64,000 nucleotides of DNA. It comes from Porphyromonadaceae bacterium. GTDB taxonomy: Bacteria > Bacteroidota > Bacteroidia > Bacteroidales > Porphyromonadaceae. The notes beneath the pieces were generated by a model. That model saw nothing but the letters and a program-made list of their open reading frames with translations. It was not told where the DNA came from and searched no databases. Location of the stretch: assembly GCA_030528555.1 (NCBI GenBank), contig JAUMYQ010000007.1, positions 19,736 to 83,735 of the forward strand, given 5' to 3'. Below, piece after piece: positions 18,220-27,627 of the stretch; the first letter of the stretch is position 1, and every line of letters starts with the position of its first letter. The position numbers and the translations under genes are program-made.

Positions 18220-18227
18220 TACCTTTG
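18220..18227 (+). promoter_or_regulatory. Possible -7 box for the acyl-CoA synthetase operon
   Basis: TACCTTTG matches the Bacteroidota -7 consensus exactly, 65 bp upstream of the ATG at 18292. A TTTG at the standard upstream spacing was not found. Confidence 0.4.
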
Positions 18228-18291
18228 CGCAGTAGGGTGATCTATTTTGAGCACATAGGGGGAAGGATATACCAATCAAATAGGAGTAAGC

Positions 18292-20109
18292 ATGACAAAT
18301 CCAATCATTCATTTGGCAGAGTATTCGCAACGGCTGCGTACAGTATTTGCACGCAAAACGATTATTAGGTACTACAATACCAGCAAGTCGGCTTGGTCGG
18401 ATCTCAACGGTGGGGAGGTGGCAGACCGCTGCCTAGATGCAGCCAAAGCTCTCGCGCGTGAAGGTATACAGTTGGGCGATAAAGTAGGCTTCTACACACC
18501 CAATAATGTACATGCAACAATTGCAGAGCTCGGACTGTATATGATGCGTGGCATCTCGGTCCCCCTCTATGCTACGAGTACGCCTGAGCAAGTAGACTTC
18601 ATCGTGCGCGATGCCCAGGTACGCCTCATCTTCGTAGGTGAACAGTTTCAGTACAACAATGCCTACGAAGTGCAACGCACGATACCTGAGTTAGAACGCA
18701 TCATCATCTTTGACAACAGCGTAGTACTTCATCCAGAAGACAAAACTTCGATGTACTATGACGAATTCATTCGCAGGGGAGACTCCAAAGCTTCGGAGAA
18801 CCAAGCCAACATCAGCTCCTCTCGAGCCTTGGGGCAAGACATCGCCCTTATTATATACACCTCTGGAACGTCTGGACGTAGCAAAGGAGTCGTACTAAGA
18901 CACTCGAGCCTCATGTGCCAGATAGATGCCCATGTACGTATGTTCGACTTCATCTCTAGCCGAGATGTGAGCATGAGCTTCCTACCACAGAGCCACATTT
19001 TCGAAAAGACTTGGGTATACTATTGCCTCTATATGGGCTGCACAGTAGCTATACTGAACGATCCCAAGCGCATCCTAGAGGCTCTGCCTCAAATCAAGCC
19101 CACTATGATGTGCAACGTACCGCGCTTTTGGGAGAAAGTCTATGCTGGTGTGCAGGACAAAATCAACCAAGCTCCTCCCTTGCAACAGAAGGCCCTACGC
19201 CATGCCATTGAGGTGGGGCGCAGATACCGCCTAGAGTATGACAATGAGGGTAGGCCTGCCCCATGGCATCTGCGCCTGCTCTTCGGGCTATACAAACGGA
19301 CACTCTTCGCCAAGCTCAAGAGCGTACTAGGGCTACAGCGAGGACGATTCTTCCCAGTAGCTGGCGCATCGCTCTCGGACGAGGTCAATCGCTTCTTACA
19401 GTCAGTAGACATCCCCATCTGCGTGGGCTATGGCCTCTCCGAATCTACGGCAACGGTGAGCTGCTTCCCTCAGAAGGGCTTTGTACTGAGCTCTATCGGT
19501 GAAGTACTAGAGCACGTAGACGTACGCATAGACCCCGAGACGAGCGAAATACAGCTCAAAGGGCCGAGTATCATTACCGAATATTACAATAACCCCGAGG
19601 CGAACGCCGAGAGCTTTACGCCCGATGGCTATTTCAAAACGGGCGATGCTGGCAGGTTAGAAGGGCGTGTGCTATACTTCACCGAGCGCATCAAAGATCT
19701 CTTCAAGACTGCCAATGGCAAATACATTGCCCCACAGATGCTTGAGGGGCTACTAGCTACCGATCCTATCTTTGAACAAGTTGCTATCATTGGTGATGGA
19801 TATAAGTTCGTCAGCGCTCTCATCTTCCCCAACTGGGATATACTGCGCCGTGAAGCTCAAGAACGTGGTTTAAATCTAGAGCGTAGCAACGAAGCTCTAG
19901 CAGAAGACTACGAGGTGCACCGCTTGGTAATGACGCACGTAGAGCAGGCCCTAGGCAGTGTGGCGCAATACGAGAAGGTCAAAAAGTTTACCCTCCTATC
20001 CCGTCCCTTCACCATTGAGGATGGCGAGCTAACCTCTACAATGAAGATACGCCGTACCATCGTGGCGCAACACTATGCCCAAGAAATAGCCAAGATGTAC
20101 GAACAGTGA
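18292..20109 (+). CDS. Long-chain acyl-CoA synthetase (AMP-forming)
   Basis: The enzyme activates fatty acids to acyl-CoA through an acyl-adenylate. The 605-residue protein has the adenylate-forming signature IIYTSGTSGRSKGV (about 187-200), the A5-type GYGLSESTATV, the FKTGDAGRLEG motif and a C-terminal lid domain with LFKTANGKYIAP. Length and motif order fit the FAA1/FadD15-like long-chain group common in Bacteroidetes. It is the first gene of a likely plus-strand run that continues with ybeY, a small gene and a membrane protein, all closely spaced. Confidence 0.93.
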   Translation: MTNPIIHLAEYSQRLRTVFARKTIIRYYNTSKSAWSDLNGGEVADRCLDAAKALAREGIQLGDKVGFYTPNNVHATIAELGLYMMRGISVPLYATSTPEQVDFIVRDAQVRLIFVGEQFQYNNAYEVQRTIPELERIIIFDNSVVLHPEDKTSMYYDEFIRRGDSKASENQANISSSRALGQDIALIIYTSGTSGRSKGVVLRHSSLMCQIDAHVRMFDFISSRDVSMSFLPQSHIFEKTWVYYCLYMGCTVAILNDPKRILEALPQIKPTMMCNVPRFWEKVYAGVQDKINQAPPLQQKALRHAIEVGRRYRLEYDNEGRPAPWHLRLLFGLYKRTLFAKLKSVLGLQRGRFFPVAGASLSDEVNRFLQSVDIPICVGYGLSESTATVSCFPQKGFVLSSIGEVLEHVDVRIDPETSEIQLKGPSIITEYYNNPEANAESFTPDGYFKTGDAGRLEGRVLYFTERIKDLFKTANGKYIAPQMLEGLLATDPIFEQVAIIGDGYKFVSALIFPNWDILRREAQERGLNLERSNEALAEDYEVHRLVMTHVEQALGSVAQYEKVKKFTLLSRPFTIEDGELTSTMKIRRTIVAQHYAQEIAKMYEQ

Positions 20110-20129
20110 TGAGTTAAACCAACAGCCCA

Positions 20130-20591
20130 ATGATTACATTCTACGCCGAGGAGGGTGTGCGTATGCCTGAGCTGCGCAGACGCATCGTGAAAGCATGGCT
20201 CAAGACCGTGGCCCTCAGCTATGGCAAGCGCATCGGGACGCTATGCTACCAGTTTTGCAATGATGAGCGAATACTGGAGGTCAATAAGCAGTTTCTCAAT
20301 CACGATTATTATACAGATATCATTACTTTTGATGAGAGCTGGGATGACACGCTCTCGGGGGATATGCTCATTAGCCTCGACACTGTGCGTAGCAATGCCG
20401 AGATGCTAGGCGCAACTCTTGAGGAAGAGCTACATCGAGTTATAGTACACGGGCTACTTCACCTATCGGGATTGAGGGACAAAACAAAGAGTGAGGCCAA
20501 GCGGATGCGATCCGCCGAGGATGAAGCTCTTGGCGCTCTACGTAACTTATTGCCCGAAGGCGTCTCTCTACTAGCCAAACGATACAAATAA
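20130..20591 (+). CDS. ybeY: Endoribonuclease YbeY
   Basis: YbeY is a metal-dependent ribonuclease involved in 16S rRNA 3' maturation and ribosome quality control. The 153-residue protein has the family pattern NHDYYTDIITFD and the metal site HRVIVHGLLHLSG (about 103-115). The third histidine of the canonical HGxLHLxGYDH is absent: the segment continues LRDKTKSEA. I recall Bacteroidota members having a similar DKT segment, so this is probably lineage-specific. It starts 20 bp after the acyl-CoA synthetase stop. Confidence 0.9.
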   Translation: MITFYAEEGVRMPELRRRIVKAWLKTVALSYGKRIGTLCYQFCNDERILEVNKQFLNHDYYTDIITFDESWDDTLSGDMLISLDTVRSNAEMLGATLEEELHRVIVHGLLHLSGLRDKTKSEAKRMRSAEDEALGALRNLLPEGVSLLAKRYK

Positions 20592-20616
20592 CGATACTAC
20601 AAACAACGACATTACT

Positions 20617-20907
20617 ATGGCAAGCAAACGTAAACTCAAGAAACAAGTAGTAGAACTATCCTCGTGGCTCTTCGCCGATGCCATGGTCATTCGCCTGGTC
20701 TCCGATGCAGACAAACAAGAGGCAGTAAACGAACTCATTGACGACATCATGGTCTGGACTGATGATACCATTCGTCGCATAGCCCATCCCGATGGCAAAG
20801 ACAACCCCAAGCTCGTGAAGGCTTACTACCGAGAGTTGCGTGCCGATATCGAGAAGAAGAGTAGTAAGCTAGAGGCACAGCTAACAAGCCTCGTAGAGCA
20901 ACTTTAG
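20617..20907 (+). CDS. Small helical protein, conserved hypothetical
   Basis: A 96-residue, soluble-looking protein with a basic N-terminus (MASKRKLKKQ) and mostly helical composition, ending in a Lys/Glu/Leu-rich stretch that could form a coiled coil. No signal peptide or known motif is visible. I do not recognise the family, but the start spacing (25 bp after ybeY) and clean codon use support a real gene of the same operon. Confidence 0.7.
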   Translation: MASKRKLKKQVVELSSWLFADAMVIRLVSDADKQEAVNELIDDIMVWTDDTIRRIAHPDGKDNPKLVKAYYRELRADIEKKSSKLEAQLTSLVEQL

Positions 20908-20934
20908 TGTTGGTACCATAGAGCCCGACCCACG

Positions 20935-21894
20935 ATGAGGGAGAGCAGACATACTAGGGGAGAGCTAGCAGCGCTACTGACCATATCGCTACTCTCCATC
21001 CTCGCGCTCTCTCCATCGGGACAGGGAATGCGCTCGCTTCTTCTGAGCACACTCTCCCTCGAGGGGCAGGTTTTCTCATGGCAAAGTATTGGGGCAGCCT
21101 ATCTGATCTCTCTCGTACTTACGCTCATCACCCAGAGATCTATAGACTACTATTTGCTGCTCAAAAAAAGCGAGCAGAGCCTGAGTCGTACCCTCTCTAT
21201 CCTGATACTCTTTGCCCTTACGCTGCGCTTGCCATGGCAACTCTGGGTGCTGCCTCTAGGTTACATCGTTGCCCTTTCGAGCCTCTTTGACATTTATCAA
21301 AAGAGAGACCAAGCGGTGCTCTTTCTCATCTTGGGGCTCGGATTGGGTGGCCTATCTCTATACAGTGCCAAAGCTATCCTTTTAGTACCACTCATCTGGG
21401 CGATAATGTACCAGCAACGTACGCTATACCTCCGACATCTTCTAGCCCTCATTCACGGTATAGTACTGATAGCTCTAGGAGCCTTTGGTGTACTTGGCGT
21501 AGAGCCTAGCTTGCAACTAGGACAGTCTTGGTTGAGCCAGTGGCACGAGTGGCATTCCATCCCTTGGGGCGTGGAGGGTTATGCCCCTTACAGTTGGCTC
21601 GCCCTTGGACTCCTTGGCCTAGTATGCATTAGTCTGGTAATCTACGTTGTAAGCTCTTCATACAATAGCGTACGCCATTCCGCTCAGCTACAGAGCCTCA
21701 TCTCGATGCTATTTGTAGGGCTTGGCCTATGGGCGTTCGATGCCTCTTGCCCCATGCTCTTTGCCAGCCTACTACACTTGCCGCTGGTGGTACTACTATG
21801 CAAAGCTATCGTTCGACTACCGCACCTACGTTACCAGCGCTGGACGATCATCATCCTCATGATTGCCTTATTCATCATCCTATTTTTGTCCTAA
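20935..21894 (+). CDS. Polytopic inner-membrane protein, function unknown
   Basis: The 319-residue protein is almost wholly hydrophobic, with about nine or ten predicted spans separated by short basic or acidic loops (for example TQRSIDYYLLLKKSEQ and DIYQKRDQA). It resembles the DUF6427-like membrane proteins of Bacteroidota in general layout, but I cannot assign it. It starts 27 bp after the small gene and ends 18 bp before fhs, so it is probably cotranscribed with both. Confidence 0.7.
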   Translation: MRESRHTRGELAALLTISLLSILALSPSGQGMRSLLLSTLSLEGQVFSWQSIGAAYLISLVLTLITQRSIDYYLLLKKSEQSLSRTLSILILFALTLRLPWQLWVLPLGYIVALSSLFDIYQKRDQAVLFLILGLGLGGLSLYSAKAILLVPLIWAIMYQQRTLYLRHLLALIHGIVLIALGAFGVLGVEPSLQLGQSWLSQWHEWHSIPWGVEGYAPYSWLALGLLGLVCISLVIYVVSSSYNSVRHSAQLQSLISMLFVGLGLWAFDASCPMLFASLLHLPLVVLLCKAIVRLPHLRYQRWTIIILMIALFIILFLS

Positions 21895-21912
21895 CCATAT
21901 TCTCCAATCAAC

Positions 21913-23577
21913 ATGAAGTCAGACATCGAAATTGCTCGCAGCATTGAGCTAAAACCTATTGTAGATATTGCATCGCAAATCGGCCTTAGCCCCAAAGACC
22001 TAGAACCCTATGGGCATTATATCGCCAAAGCCCCCCTGAACCTTATCAAGGACACTTCTAAGAGTAAGCTCATTCTTGTCACAGCCATCACACCAACCAA
22101 GAGTGGCCTTGGTAAAACAACCGTCTCCATCGGCCTGGCTCTAGGGCTAAATAAAATTGGCAAGAAAGCAGTAGTAGCTCTAAGAGAGCCTTCTCTAGGG
22201 CCCTGCTTCGGCATGAAAGGCGGAGCAGCTGGCGGTGGCTATGCTCAGGTGCTGCCAATGGAGAAAATCAACCTCCACTTCACAGGCGACTTCCACGCCA
22301 TCACCTCGGCGCACAACATGATTACAGCCCTCCTGGACAACTATATTTATCAGCACCGCAGCGACAGCAGCAAGGGTCTTGCCGAGGTGCTTTGGAAGCG
22401 CGTCCTGGACGTAAACGACCGATCCCTCAGGAGTATAGTCACAGGCCTTGGGGGCAGTGCCAATGGTATCCCAACGGAGTCTGGCTTCGACATCACGCCA
22501 GCGAGCGAAATCATGGCCATTCTCTGCCTATCTAGAGACGAAGACGACCTGCATCGCCGAATAGAGAACATCCTACTCGGCTACACACACGAAGGCAAAC
22601 CCTTCTACGTGCGAGACCTTGGCGTAGCTGGAGCCATTTGCGTCCTACTACGTGAGGCGATCAATCCGAACCTCGTTCAGACTACCGAGCATACGCCAGC
22701 CTTCATACACGGTGGCCCCTTTGCCAACATTGCGCACGGCTGCAACTCCATCATTGCTACACGCATGGCTATGAGCCACAGCGAATACACGATTACGGAG
22801 GCAGGATTCGGAGCTGACCTAGGGGCGGAGAAGTTCCTCAATATCAAATGCCGTGTGGCTGGCCTCCAACCTGCCCTAACTGTGCTGGTTGCCACCATCG
22901 GTGGCCTCAAGATGCACGGAGGAGTCCCCGAAACTGACCTCAAGGAGGAGCACCTAGAAGGCGTTCGCTCGGGGTTGGCTAACCTAGACCGCCACATCGA
23001 CAACCTCCAAAGCTTCGGTCAGACGGTCGTGGTAGCCTTTAACCGCTTCGCCTCCGATACGGATGCCGAGATCGAAATTGTCCGTGCTCACTGCGCTACT
23101 CGAGGGGTAGGCTTCGCTGTAAACTCAGCTTTCGCTCAGGGAGGTGATGGAGCCGAAGAGCTAGCTCGGCTTGTAGTGGACACCATAACTAAGACCCCCT
23201 CGCAGCCCCTGCGCCACACCTACGCCCTAGAGGACGATGTGATAACCAAAGCCGAAGCGGTGGCCACGAAGATCTATGGGGCAAGCAAGGTGGTCTTCTC
23301 ATCTAAAGCTAAAAAGCAGCTCCATCGCATCGCCGAGCACGGCTGGGGGCGACTGCCTATTTGCATAGCCAAGACGCAGTACTCGTTCTCACAAGATGCC
23401 ACCGCCTATGGTAATACTCGAGACTTTACCCTCGAGGTGGCAGACATCGTCATCAACACAGGAGCTGAGATGATCGTCCTTATCATGGGTAATATCATGC
23501 GGATGCCTGGCCTACCCAAGAGCCCACAAGCCCTGCGCATCGACATCGTTGACGGAGAGATTGAAGGGCTAAGCTAA
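21913..23577 (+). CDS. fhs: Formate--tetrahydrofolate ligase
   Basis: This cytosolic enzyme makes 10-formyl-THF from formate, THF and ATP for one-carbon metabolism. The 554-residue length is standard. The N-terminal P-loop-like motif [16 protein letters not shown] (about 61-76), the [20 protein letters not shown] segment, [11 protein letters not shown] and [13 protein letters not shown] are typical of the family. A hairpin terminator follows at 23606. Confidence 0.97.
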   Translation: MKSDIEIARSIELKPIVDIASQIGLSPKDLEPYGHYIAKAPLNLIKDTSKSKLILVTAITPTKSGLGKTTVSIGLALGLNKIGKKAVVALREPSLGPCFGMKGGAAGGGYAQVLPMEKINLHFTGDFHAITSAHNMITALLDNYIYQHRSDSSKGLAEVLWKRVLDVNDRSLRSIVTGLGGSANGIPTESGFDITPASEIMAILCLSRDEDDLHRRIENILLGYTHEGKPFYVRDLGVAGAICVLLREAINPNLVQTTEHTPAFIHGGPFANIAHGCNSIIATRMAMSHSEYTITEAGFGADLGAEKFLNIKCRVAGLQPALTVLVATIGGLKMHGGVPETDLKEEHLEGVRSGLANLDRHIDNLQSFGQTVVVAFNRFASDTDAEIEIVRAHCATRGVGFAVNSAFAQGGDGAEELARLVVDTITKTPSQPLRHTYALEDDVITKAEAVATKIYGASKVVFSSKAKKQLHRIAEHGWGRLPICIAKTQYSFSQDATAYGNTRDFTLEVADIVINTGAEMIVLIMGNIMRMPGLPKSPQALRIDIVDGEIEGLS

Positions 23578-23605
23578 GTCCGCTCCTCATCTATTAACTG
23601 CTGCC

Positions 23606-23654
23606 CCCAACAGATGCAGTGCACCTCCCCACGGAAGCCACTACATCTGTTGGG
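23606..23654 (+). terminator. Hairpin after fhs
   Basis: The arms CCCAACAGATG (23606-23616) and CATCTGTTGGG (23644-23654) are exact complements, with further AGTG/CACT pairing inside. The tail (AGCTATGTTTT) is only partly T-rich, so termination efficiency is uncertain. Confidence 0.6.
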
Positions 23655-23657
23655 AGC

Positions 23658-23688
23658 TATGTTTTAAACTTAGCGGATATTACTTTTG
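23658..23688 (+). promoter_or_regulatory. Possible promoter for the GNAT gene, very close to its ATG
   Basis: TATG at 23658-23661, a 19-bp gap and TACTTTTG (23681-23688) fit the Bacteroidota promoter pattern. It would place the start of transcription at about the ATG at 23693, implying a leaderless message or use of the internal ATG at 23732. Confidence 0.3.
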
Positions 23689-23692
23689 GACC

Positions 23693-24268
23693 ATGACTTA
23701 TTCATATGAAGAGTACCTAAGCTTCTCCGACATGCCTCTCAACGAAGAGGAGCTTGAGCGACTAAGGCAAATGTATATAGAGAGCTTTCCGCCCGAGGAG
23801 CGCAGGCCTTGGGAGCAATTGCTCGGGGGGATAAACGAAGCCTTTGCTCTACGTCTCTTGCGTTATAGGGGATGCCCCTGTGGCTTCCTCTCACTCTGGC
23901 GACTGAGGCATGCCGTCTTTGTGGAGCACTTAGTTATTTCTCCAGCCGTACGTGGGCGAGGAGTTGGCTCAGCCGCCATGAAGAGCCTCCTGACAGAGCT
24001 CAGGCATTGTCCCTTAATACTCGAGATTGAGCCCAGAGAGCTAAGCTCGGAAGCTCGGCGCAGGCAAGAATTTTACGAGCGGCTCGGCCTGACCCTCCTA
24101 CCCTATCCCTATATCCAACCGCCTTATATAGCAGGGACAATGGGCGTTCGCCTACGTCTCATGAGCTGCCATCCTCTGCCCGAGACACAAATACAACCAA
24201 TCATAGACGAGCTCCACCGAGTGGTCTATCGAACAAACGACCCGACACATGTTTCCATTCAAATTTAA
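23693..24268 (+). CDS. GNAT-family N-acetyltransferase
   Basis: The 191-residue protein has a GNAT acetyl-CoA binding motif: FVEHLVISPAVRGRGVGSAA (about 83-102), where RGRGVG is the pyrophosphate-binding turn. The substrate is unknown. An internal ATG at 23732 (MPLNEEELE) is an alternative start. The 3' end overlaps the following alcohol dehydrogenase gene by 20 bp, so the two are probably translationally coupled. Confidence 0.87.
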   Translation: MTYSYEEYLSFSDMPLNEEELERLRQMYIESFPPEERRPWEQLLGGINEAFALRLLRYRGCPCGFLSLWRLRHAVFVEHLVISPAVRGRGVGSAAMKSLLTELRHCPLILEIEPRELSSEARRRQEFYERLGLTLLPYPYIQPPYIAGTMGVRLRLMSCHPLPETQIQPIIDELHRVVYRTNDPTHVSIQI

Positions 24269-25400
24269 GAACCCTACTGAGCTTATCTTCGGCTCAGGCA
24301 TGATCAAAGAACTGCCCAAGCGTATCCCACAGACAGAGCGCGTGCTCCTTGTATTTGGTGGTGGCAGCGTCCGTAGCAATGGCGTTTATGATGATGTCAC
24401 AACTGCTCTCTCAGGGTATGACCTCATCGAGTTTTGGGGCATTGAGCCGAACCCTAAGGTCGAGACCATACGCCATGCGGTGAAGCTAGGCAAAGAGTCT
24501 GGAGTGACTTTCGTCCTGGCCGTAGGTGGAGGCTCGGTACTAGACGCAGCTAAGCTCATTGCTACAGCCATCCCCTCCGAGCATGACGCTTGGAAACTGG
24601 TTCTTAAGGGAATAGATCGCTCGATAGCCTCCCTGCCCCTCGGCACCATCCTCACCATCCCCGCCACTGGGAGCGAAATGAACCGAGGGGCTGTCATCTC
24701 ATCGGCCAAAACAAAAGAGAAGTTTAGCTTCGTGGGCAACTATCCTCTCTTCTCCATCCTCGACCCTACCTATACCTCGACCCTACCTCCCTACCAAATC
24801 GCCTGTGGCATAGCCGACACTTTCGTTCACGTGCTGGAGCAATATCTCTGCTTCACAGACGAAAGCCCCTTGATGGACCGCTGGGCAGAGGGCATTTTGC
24901 TAACGCTCATCGAGCAAGCCGAAGCTATTCATCGTGAGCCTGCCGACCTTAATGCCCGCTCCACCTTTATGCTCTGCGCCACAATGGCCTTAAATGGATT
25001 CATCTCTATGGGAGTAAGCCAAGACTGGGCGACCCACCGCATTGGGCACGAGCTAACGGCTCTCACCGAGCTGACCCACGGACACACACTTGCTATCATC
25101 CTTCCAGCCCTCTTACGTACTGTTGGGCATACAGAGAAAAGAGCCAAGCTCCTCCAGTATGCCGAACGCATCTGGCACATTGACAAGGGTAGCGATGAGG
25201 CTAACATTGATGAGGTAATAAGACGCACCGAGGACTTCTTCCGTAGTCTTGGGCTGGCAACTCGTCTGTCAGAGTGTGGCATCGGAGAGGACATAATAGA
25301 CGAAGTCGTATATCGCCTCTCGGAGCGTGGCGCTAGTATCAGCTATTGCCACGAATACTCCCAAGAAATTATCGCGAGTATCCTGCGCTCAGCTCTCTAA
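24249..25400 (+). CDS. Iron-containing alcohol dehydrogenase (YqhD/butanol dehydrogenase type)
   Basis: An NAD(P)H-dependent group III alcohol dehydrogenase of 383 residues. The N-terminal dinucleotide-binding half contains LLVFGGGSVRSNG and LAVGGGSVLDAAK, and the PATGSEMN motif follows. Probable metal ligands are Asp190 and His194 (ADTFVH), His267 (IGHELTA) and His277 (THGHTL). The GGGS at the first turn is typical of NADPH-preferring YqhD relatives that reduce aldehydes. It overlaps the GNAT gene by 20 bp; copy C of the dispersed element follows downstream. Confidence 0.94.
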   Translation: MFPFKFKNPTELIFGSGMIKELPKRIPQTERVLLVFGGGSVRSNGVYDDVTTALSGYDLIEFWGIEPNPKVETIRHAVKLGKESGVTFVLAVGGGSVLDAAKLIATAIPSEHDAWKLVLKGIDRSIASLPLGTILTIPATGSEMNRGAVISSAKTKEKFSFVGNYPLFSILDPTYTSTLPPYQIACGIADTFVHVLEQYLCFTDESPLMDRWAEGILLTLIEQAEAIHREPADLNARSTFMLCATMALNGFISMGVSQDWATHRIGHELTALTELTHGHTLAIILPALLRTVGHTEKRAKLLQYAERIWHIDKGSDEANIDEVIRRTEDFFRSLGLATRLSECGIGEDIIDEVVYRLSERGASISYCHEYSQEIIASILRSAL

Positions 25401-25530
25401 ATCCCCTCATCCTTCCTCGTAACAAAAGGATATCCCTATCAAAATCTCTACTATCCATCAACTAAATTTTTCTCTGCTCCGAAGCACTGATAATCTACTC
25501 ACCTTGATATAGTTAGAGACACCCCCCATC

Positions 25531-25626
25531 TTTTCGCAAAAACTTCCCGAACTTTTTTCTCGGAGTTCCCGAACTTTTTCTAAAAAGTTCGGGAAGTTTT
25601 TTTTGAAAGTTCCCGAAGATTTTTTG
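25531..25626 (+). repeat. Dispersed TTCCCGAA hairpin element, copy C
   Basis: This copy lacks the 5' GGAATACCC part but is otherwise close to copies A and D. The central hairpin reads TTCCCGAACTTTTT, loop CT, AAAAAGTTCGGGAA, then G and eight T. The 3' flank CACATCCTAGGGG resembles the ACATCAGGG seen at other copies. It lies about 130 bp downstream of the alcohol dehydrogenase gene. Confidence 0.9.
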
Positions 25627-25740
25627 CGCACATCCTAGGGGTTATTTTCGGTAGTACTACAGAGCTACTGCAGAGAACGGATTGAAAGGCCTAGTAAACC
25701 TAAAAGTTGGGATAAATTAAACAACAAATTGGCGTACAGA

Positions 25741-25771
25741 TTTGGAAGTTTCGTCAAAGTGTTTACCTTTG
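25741..25771 (+). promoter_or_regulatory. Promoter of the ABC/GntR/head-GIN operon
   Basis: TTTG at 25741-25744 and TACCTTTG at 25764-25771 are exact matches to both Bacteroidota promoter boxes with a 19-bp spacer. The start of transcription is expected near 25778, giving a leader of about 110 bp before the ATG at 25889. This is the best-formed promoter in the window. Confidence 0.75.
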
Positions 25772-25888
25772 CTAGTGTAATACTTCGGTATCACAGTAGG
25801 CGTATATAGAAAAGACTCTGAAAAGATGCGAATAGAGTACATAGACAGCCCCCCAAAAATGGATTTAAAACTTAAAGAAAGTACCGCT

Positions 25889-26797
25889 ATGATAGAGATT
25901 AAAGATTTGAGATTTGGCTACAAGCGTTGTCCTCGTCTCTTCGATGGGCTAAACCTCCAAATACCAGCAGGACGTATCGTAGGACTACTTGGACGCAACG
26001 GTGAGGGAAAAAGTACGCTGATGAAACTTATTAATGGCCTCCTACTACCCAAAGGTGGCGAGCTGACTGTCCTTGGGCGCGAGAGCAAGCAACGAAGTCT
26101 TGAGCTATTACAGAGTATCTATATACTTGGTGATGAAGTTCAATTACCCGAGATTAGTGTATCGGACTACCTATCCTTATATAGTGCATTCTATCCAACC
26201 TACCAGGAGCATATCGCTCATGAACTCTTAGAGATGTTTGAGCTAAAGCATGCGATGCAACTCGGGCAAATGTCTTTCGGGCAGCGCAAGAAAGCTCAGA
26301 TCACCCTTGCCCTTGCCCTACAAACACCCATACTTCTCTTAGACGAACCGACCAATGGGCTAGATATTCCATCAAAATCCATCTTTCGCCGTGCAATGGC
26401 TCAATACTGCCATTCCCAACAAACGATTATCATCAGCACACATCAGGTGCGAGACCTTGAGCAAATTATCGACTATTTGATCTTGATGAATGAAAATCAA
26501 GTCGTGTGCAACGAACCAATTGCACGGCTAGATGACTGCTTCGTCATAGATACTATATCGGGCACGCAGTCTGGAGAAGTACTCTATCGCGAGACCTCTA
26601 TATTAGGTGAAGTTGGCATCTTCCCTCGTGGCAAACGGGGAGAGGGGCATCCCTTCTCCATCGAGTTGTTTTTCAATGCTATGATTAGCTCAACCGAGCC
26701 AATGATGGCTACTCTAGAACAGCATCATGCAGAGCATCCAGAGACAGAGTACTCCCATCTAATAGACTGGTTGAAAGATCAGGAACAAACACAGTAA
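25889..26797 (+). CDS. ABC transporter ATP-binding protein
   Basis: This 302-residue ATPase has Walker A GRNGEGKST (35-43), the signature MSFGQRKKAQ (about 128-137), Walker B ILLLDEPTNGLD (about 148-159) and the switch His in ISTHQ. A C-terminal extension of about 90 residues follows the core. It belongs with the YtrB/EcsA-like exporters that pair with a single membrane protein, encoded 19 bp downstream. Position next to a GntR regulator suggests a substrate-responsive export system, for example against cell-wall-active compounds. That is family-based inference. Confidence 0.92.
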   Translation: MIEIKDLRFGYKRCPRLFDGLNLQIPAGRIVGLLGRNGEGKSTLMKLINGLLLPKGGELTVLGRESKQRSLELLQSIYILGDEVQLPEISVSDYLSLYSAFYPTYQEHIAHELLEMFELKHAMQLGQMSFGQRKKAQITLALALQTPILLLDEPTNGLDIPSKSIFRRAMAQYCHSQQTIIISTHQVRDLEQIIDYLILMNENQVVCNEPIARLDDCFVIDTISGTQSGEVLYRETSILGEVGIFPRGKRGEGHPFSIELFFNAMISSTEPMMATLEQHHAEHPETEYSHLIDWLKDQEQTQ

Positions 26798-26816
26798 CCC
26801 ATAATATCGTTGACTT

Positions 26817-27611
26817 ATGAATACAAATGCTATCATACAATCGCGCAGCTCTTGGAGCCGTATCGTACAGATGCTCAAGGTGGATCTCTATGCCCAGCGC
26901 AGAGCTACGCTCTACGCACTCGGGGCGCTATTCATTCTCATCTTCATCTTCCCACGATTACCCCTTATCATTTGGGGCGTAAGTTACGAAGACTGGTCGC
27001 ACGACATCAGCTTTGGAGGTCCTATCTATTCGGCTACCATGCTCGGTATAAGTGCCCTCTTCGGCACATTTATGGGGATTATATACATCAATCGTAGAGT
27101 GCTACATGCTCGGCCCATACCCTTTGCTCTGCTACCAGCCAAACTCTGGGAGAAGATTGTCGCTCTGGCCCTCTTTGCCTTTGGCCTGTACATCAGTTCT
27201 ATCCTAATCTTCGCCCTCTGTGATCTTCTCAACTTCGCCACCATAGCTAATTATAGGACAAGCATAGGCAAAGGATTTTCACTACTCAATACTGGCTTTC
27301 TTACACCTAGTGAGCTCAGCATGGACAGCTTTGTCACCTTTCTGATTTACCTATGTGTTAGTCTCTCTATCGTTCTTTCTGCCATTAGCTTCCGACAGCT
27401 GAGGGTGGGGTTATTTGTTTGCCTCTTCGCTTGGGTCTTTGGGCTAATCATCTTCTTTACCCTAGGGATATATATTCTAACCCTCTTGGAGGCAGGTTCT
27501 AGTCTTGACGCACTCCATTGGATAAGCTACGGATCGATGGGGCTGCTTGCCCTCATCAATGGAACGCTCATCTGGGGAATTTATCGCAGATTGAAGAGAC
27601 TAGAATGTTGA
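26817..27611 (+). CDS. ABC transporter membrane protein
   Basis: The 264-residue protein has about six hydrophobic spans, starting with ALGALFILIFIFPRLPLIIW and ending with a final hydrophobic pair before a basic tail. It has no ATPase motifs. Its place directly after the ATP-binding gene and before the GntR regulator marks it as the permease partner. I do not recognise a specific substrate family. Confidence 0.82.
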   Translation: MNTNAIIQSRSSWSRIVQMLKVDLYAQRRATLYALGALFILIFIFPRLPLIIWGVSYEDWSHDISFGGPIYSATMLGISALFGTFMGIIYINRRVLHARPIPFALLPAKLWEKIVALALFAFGLYISSILIFALCDLLNFATIANYRTSIGKGFSLLNTGFLTPSELSMDSFVTFLIYLCVSLSIVLSAISFRQLRVGLFVCLFAWVFGLIIFFTLGIYILTLLEAGSSLDALHWISYGSMGLLALINGTLIWGIYRRLKRLEC

Positions 27612-27627
27612 TATTAAGATAGTAGCT

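Larger units (their letters stand above)
25401..25888. other. Intergenic region with repeat copy C and a promoter
   Basis: This gap holds the dispersed hairpin element (25531-25626) and the ABC-operon promoter (25741-25771). An upstream in-frame ATG at 25826 could extend the ABC gene, but the extension (21 residues) lacks similarity to ABC ATPases. Nothing else was recognised. Confidence 0.6.
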
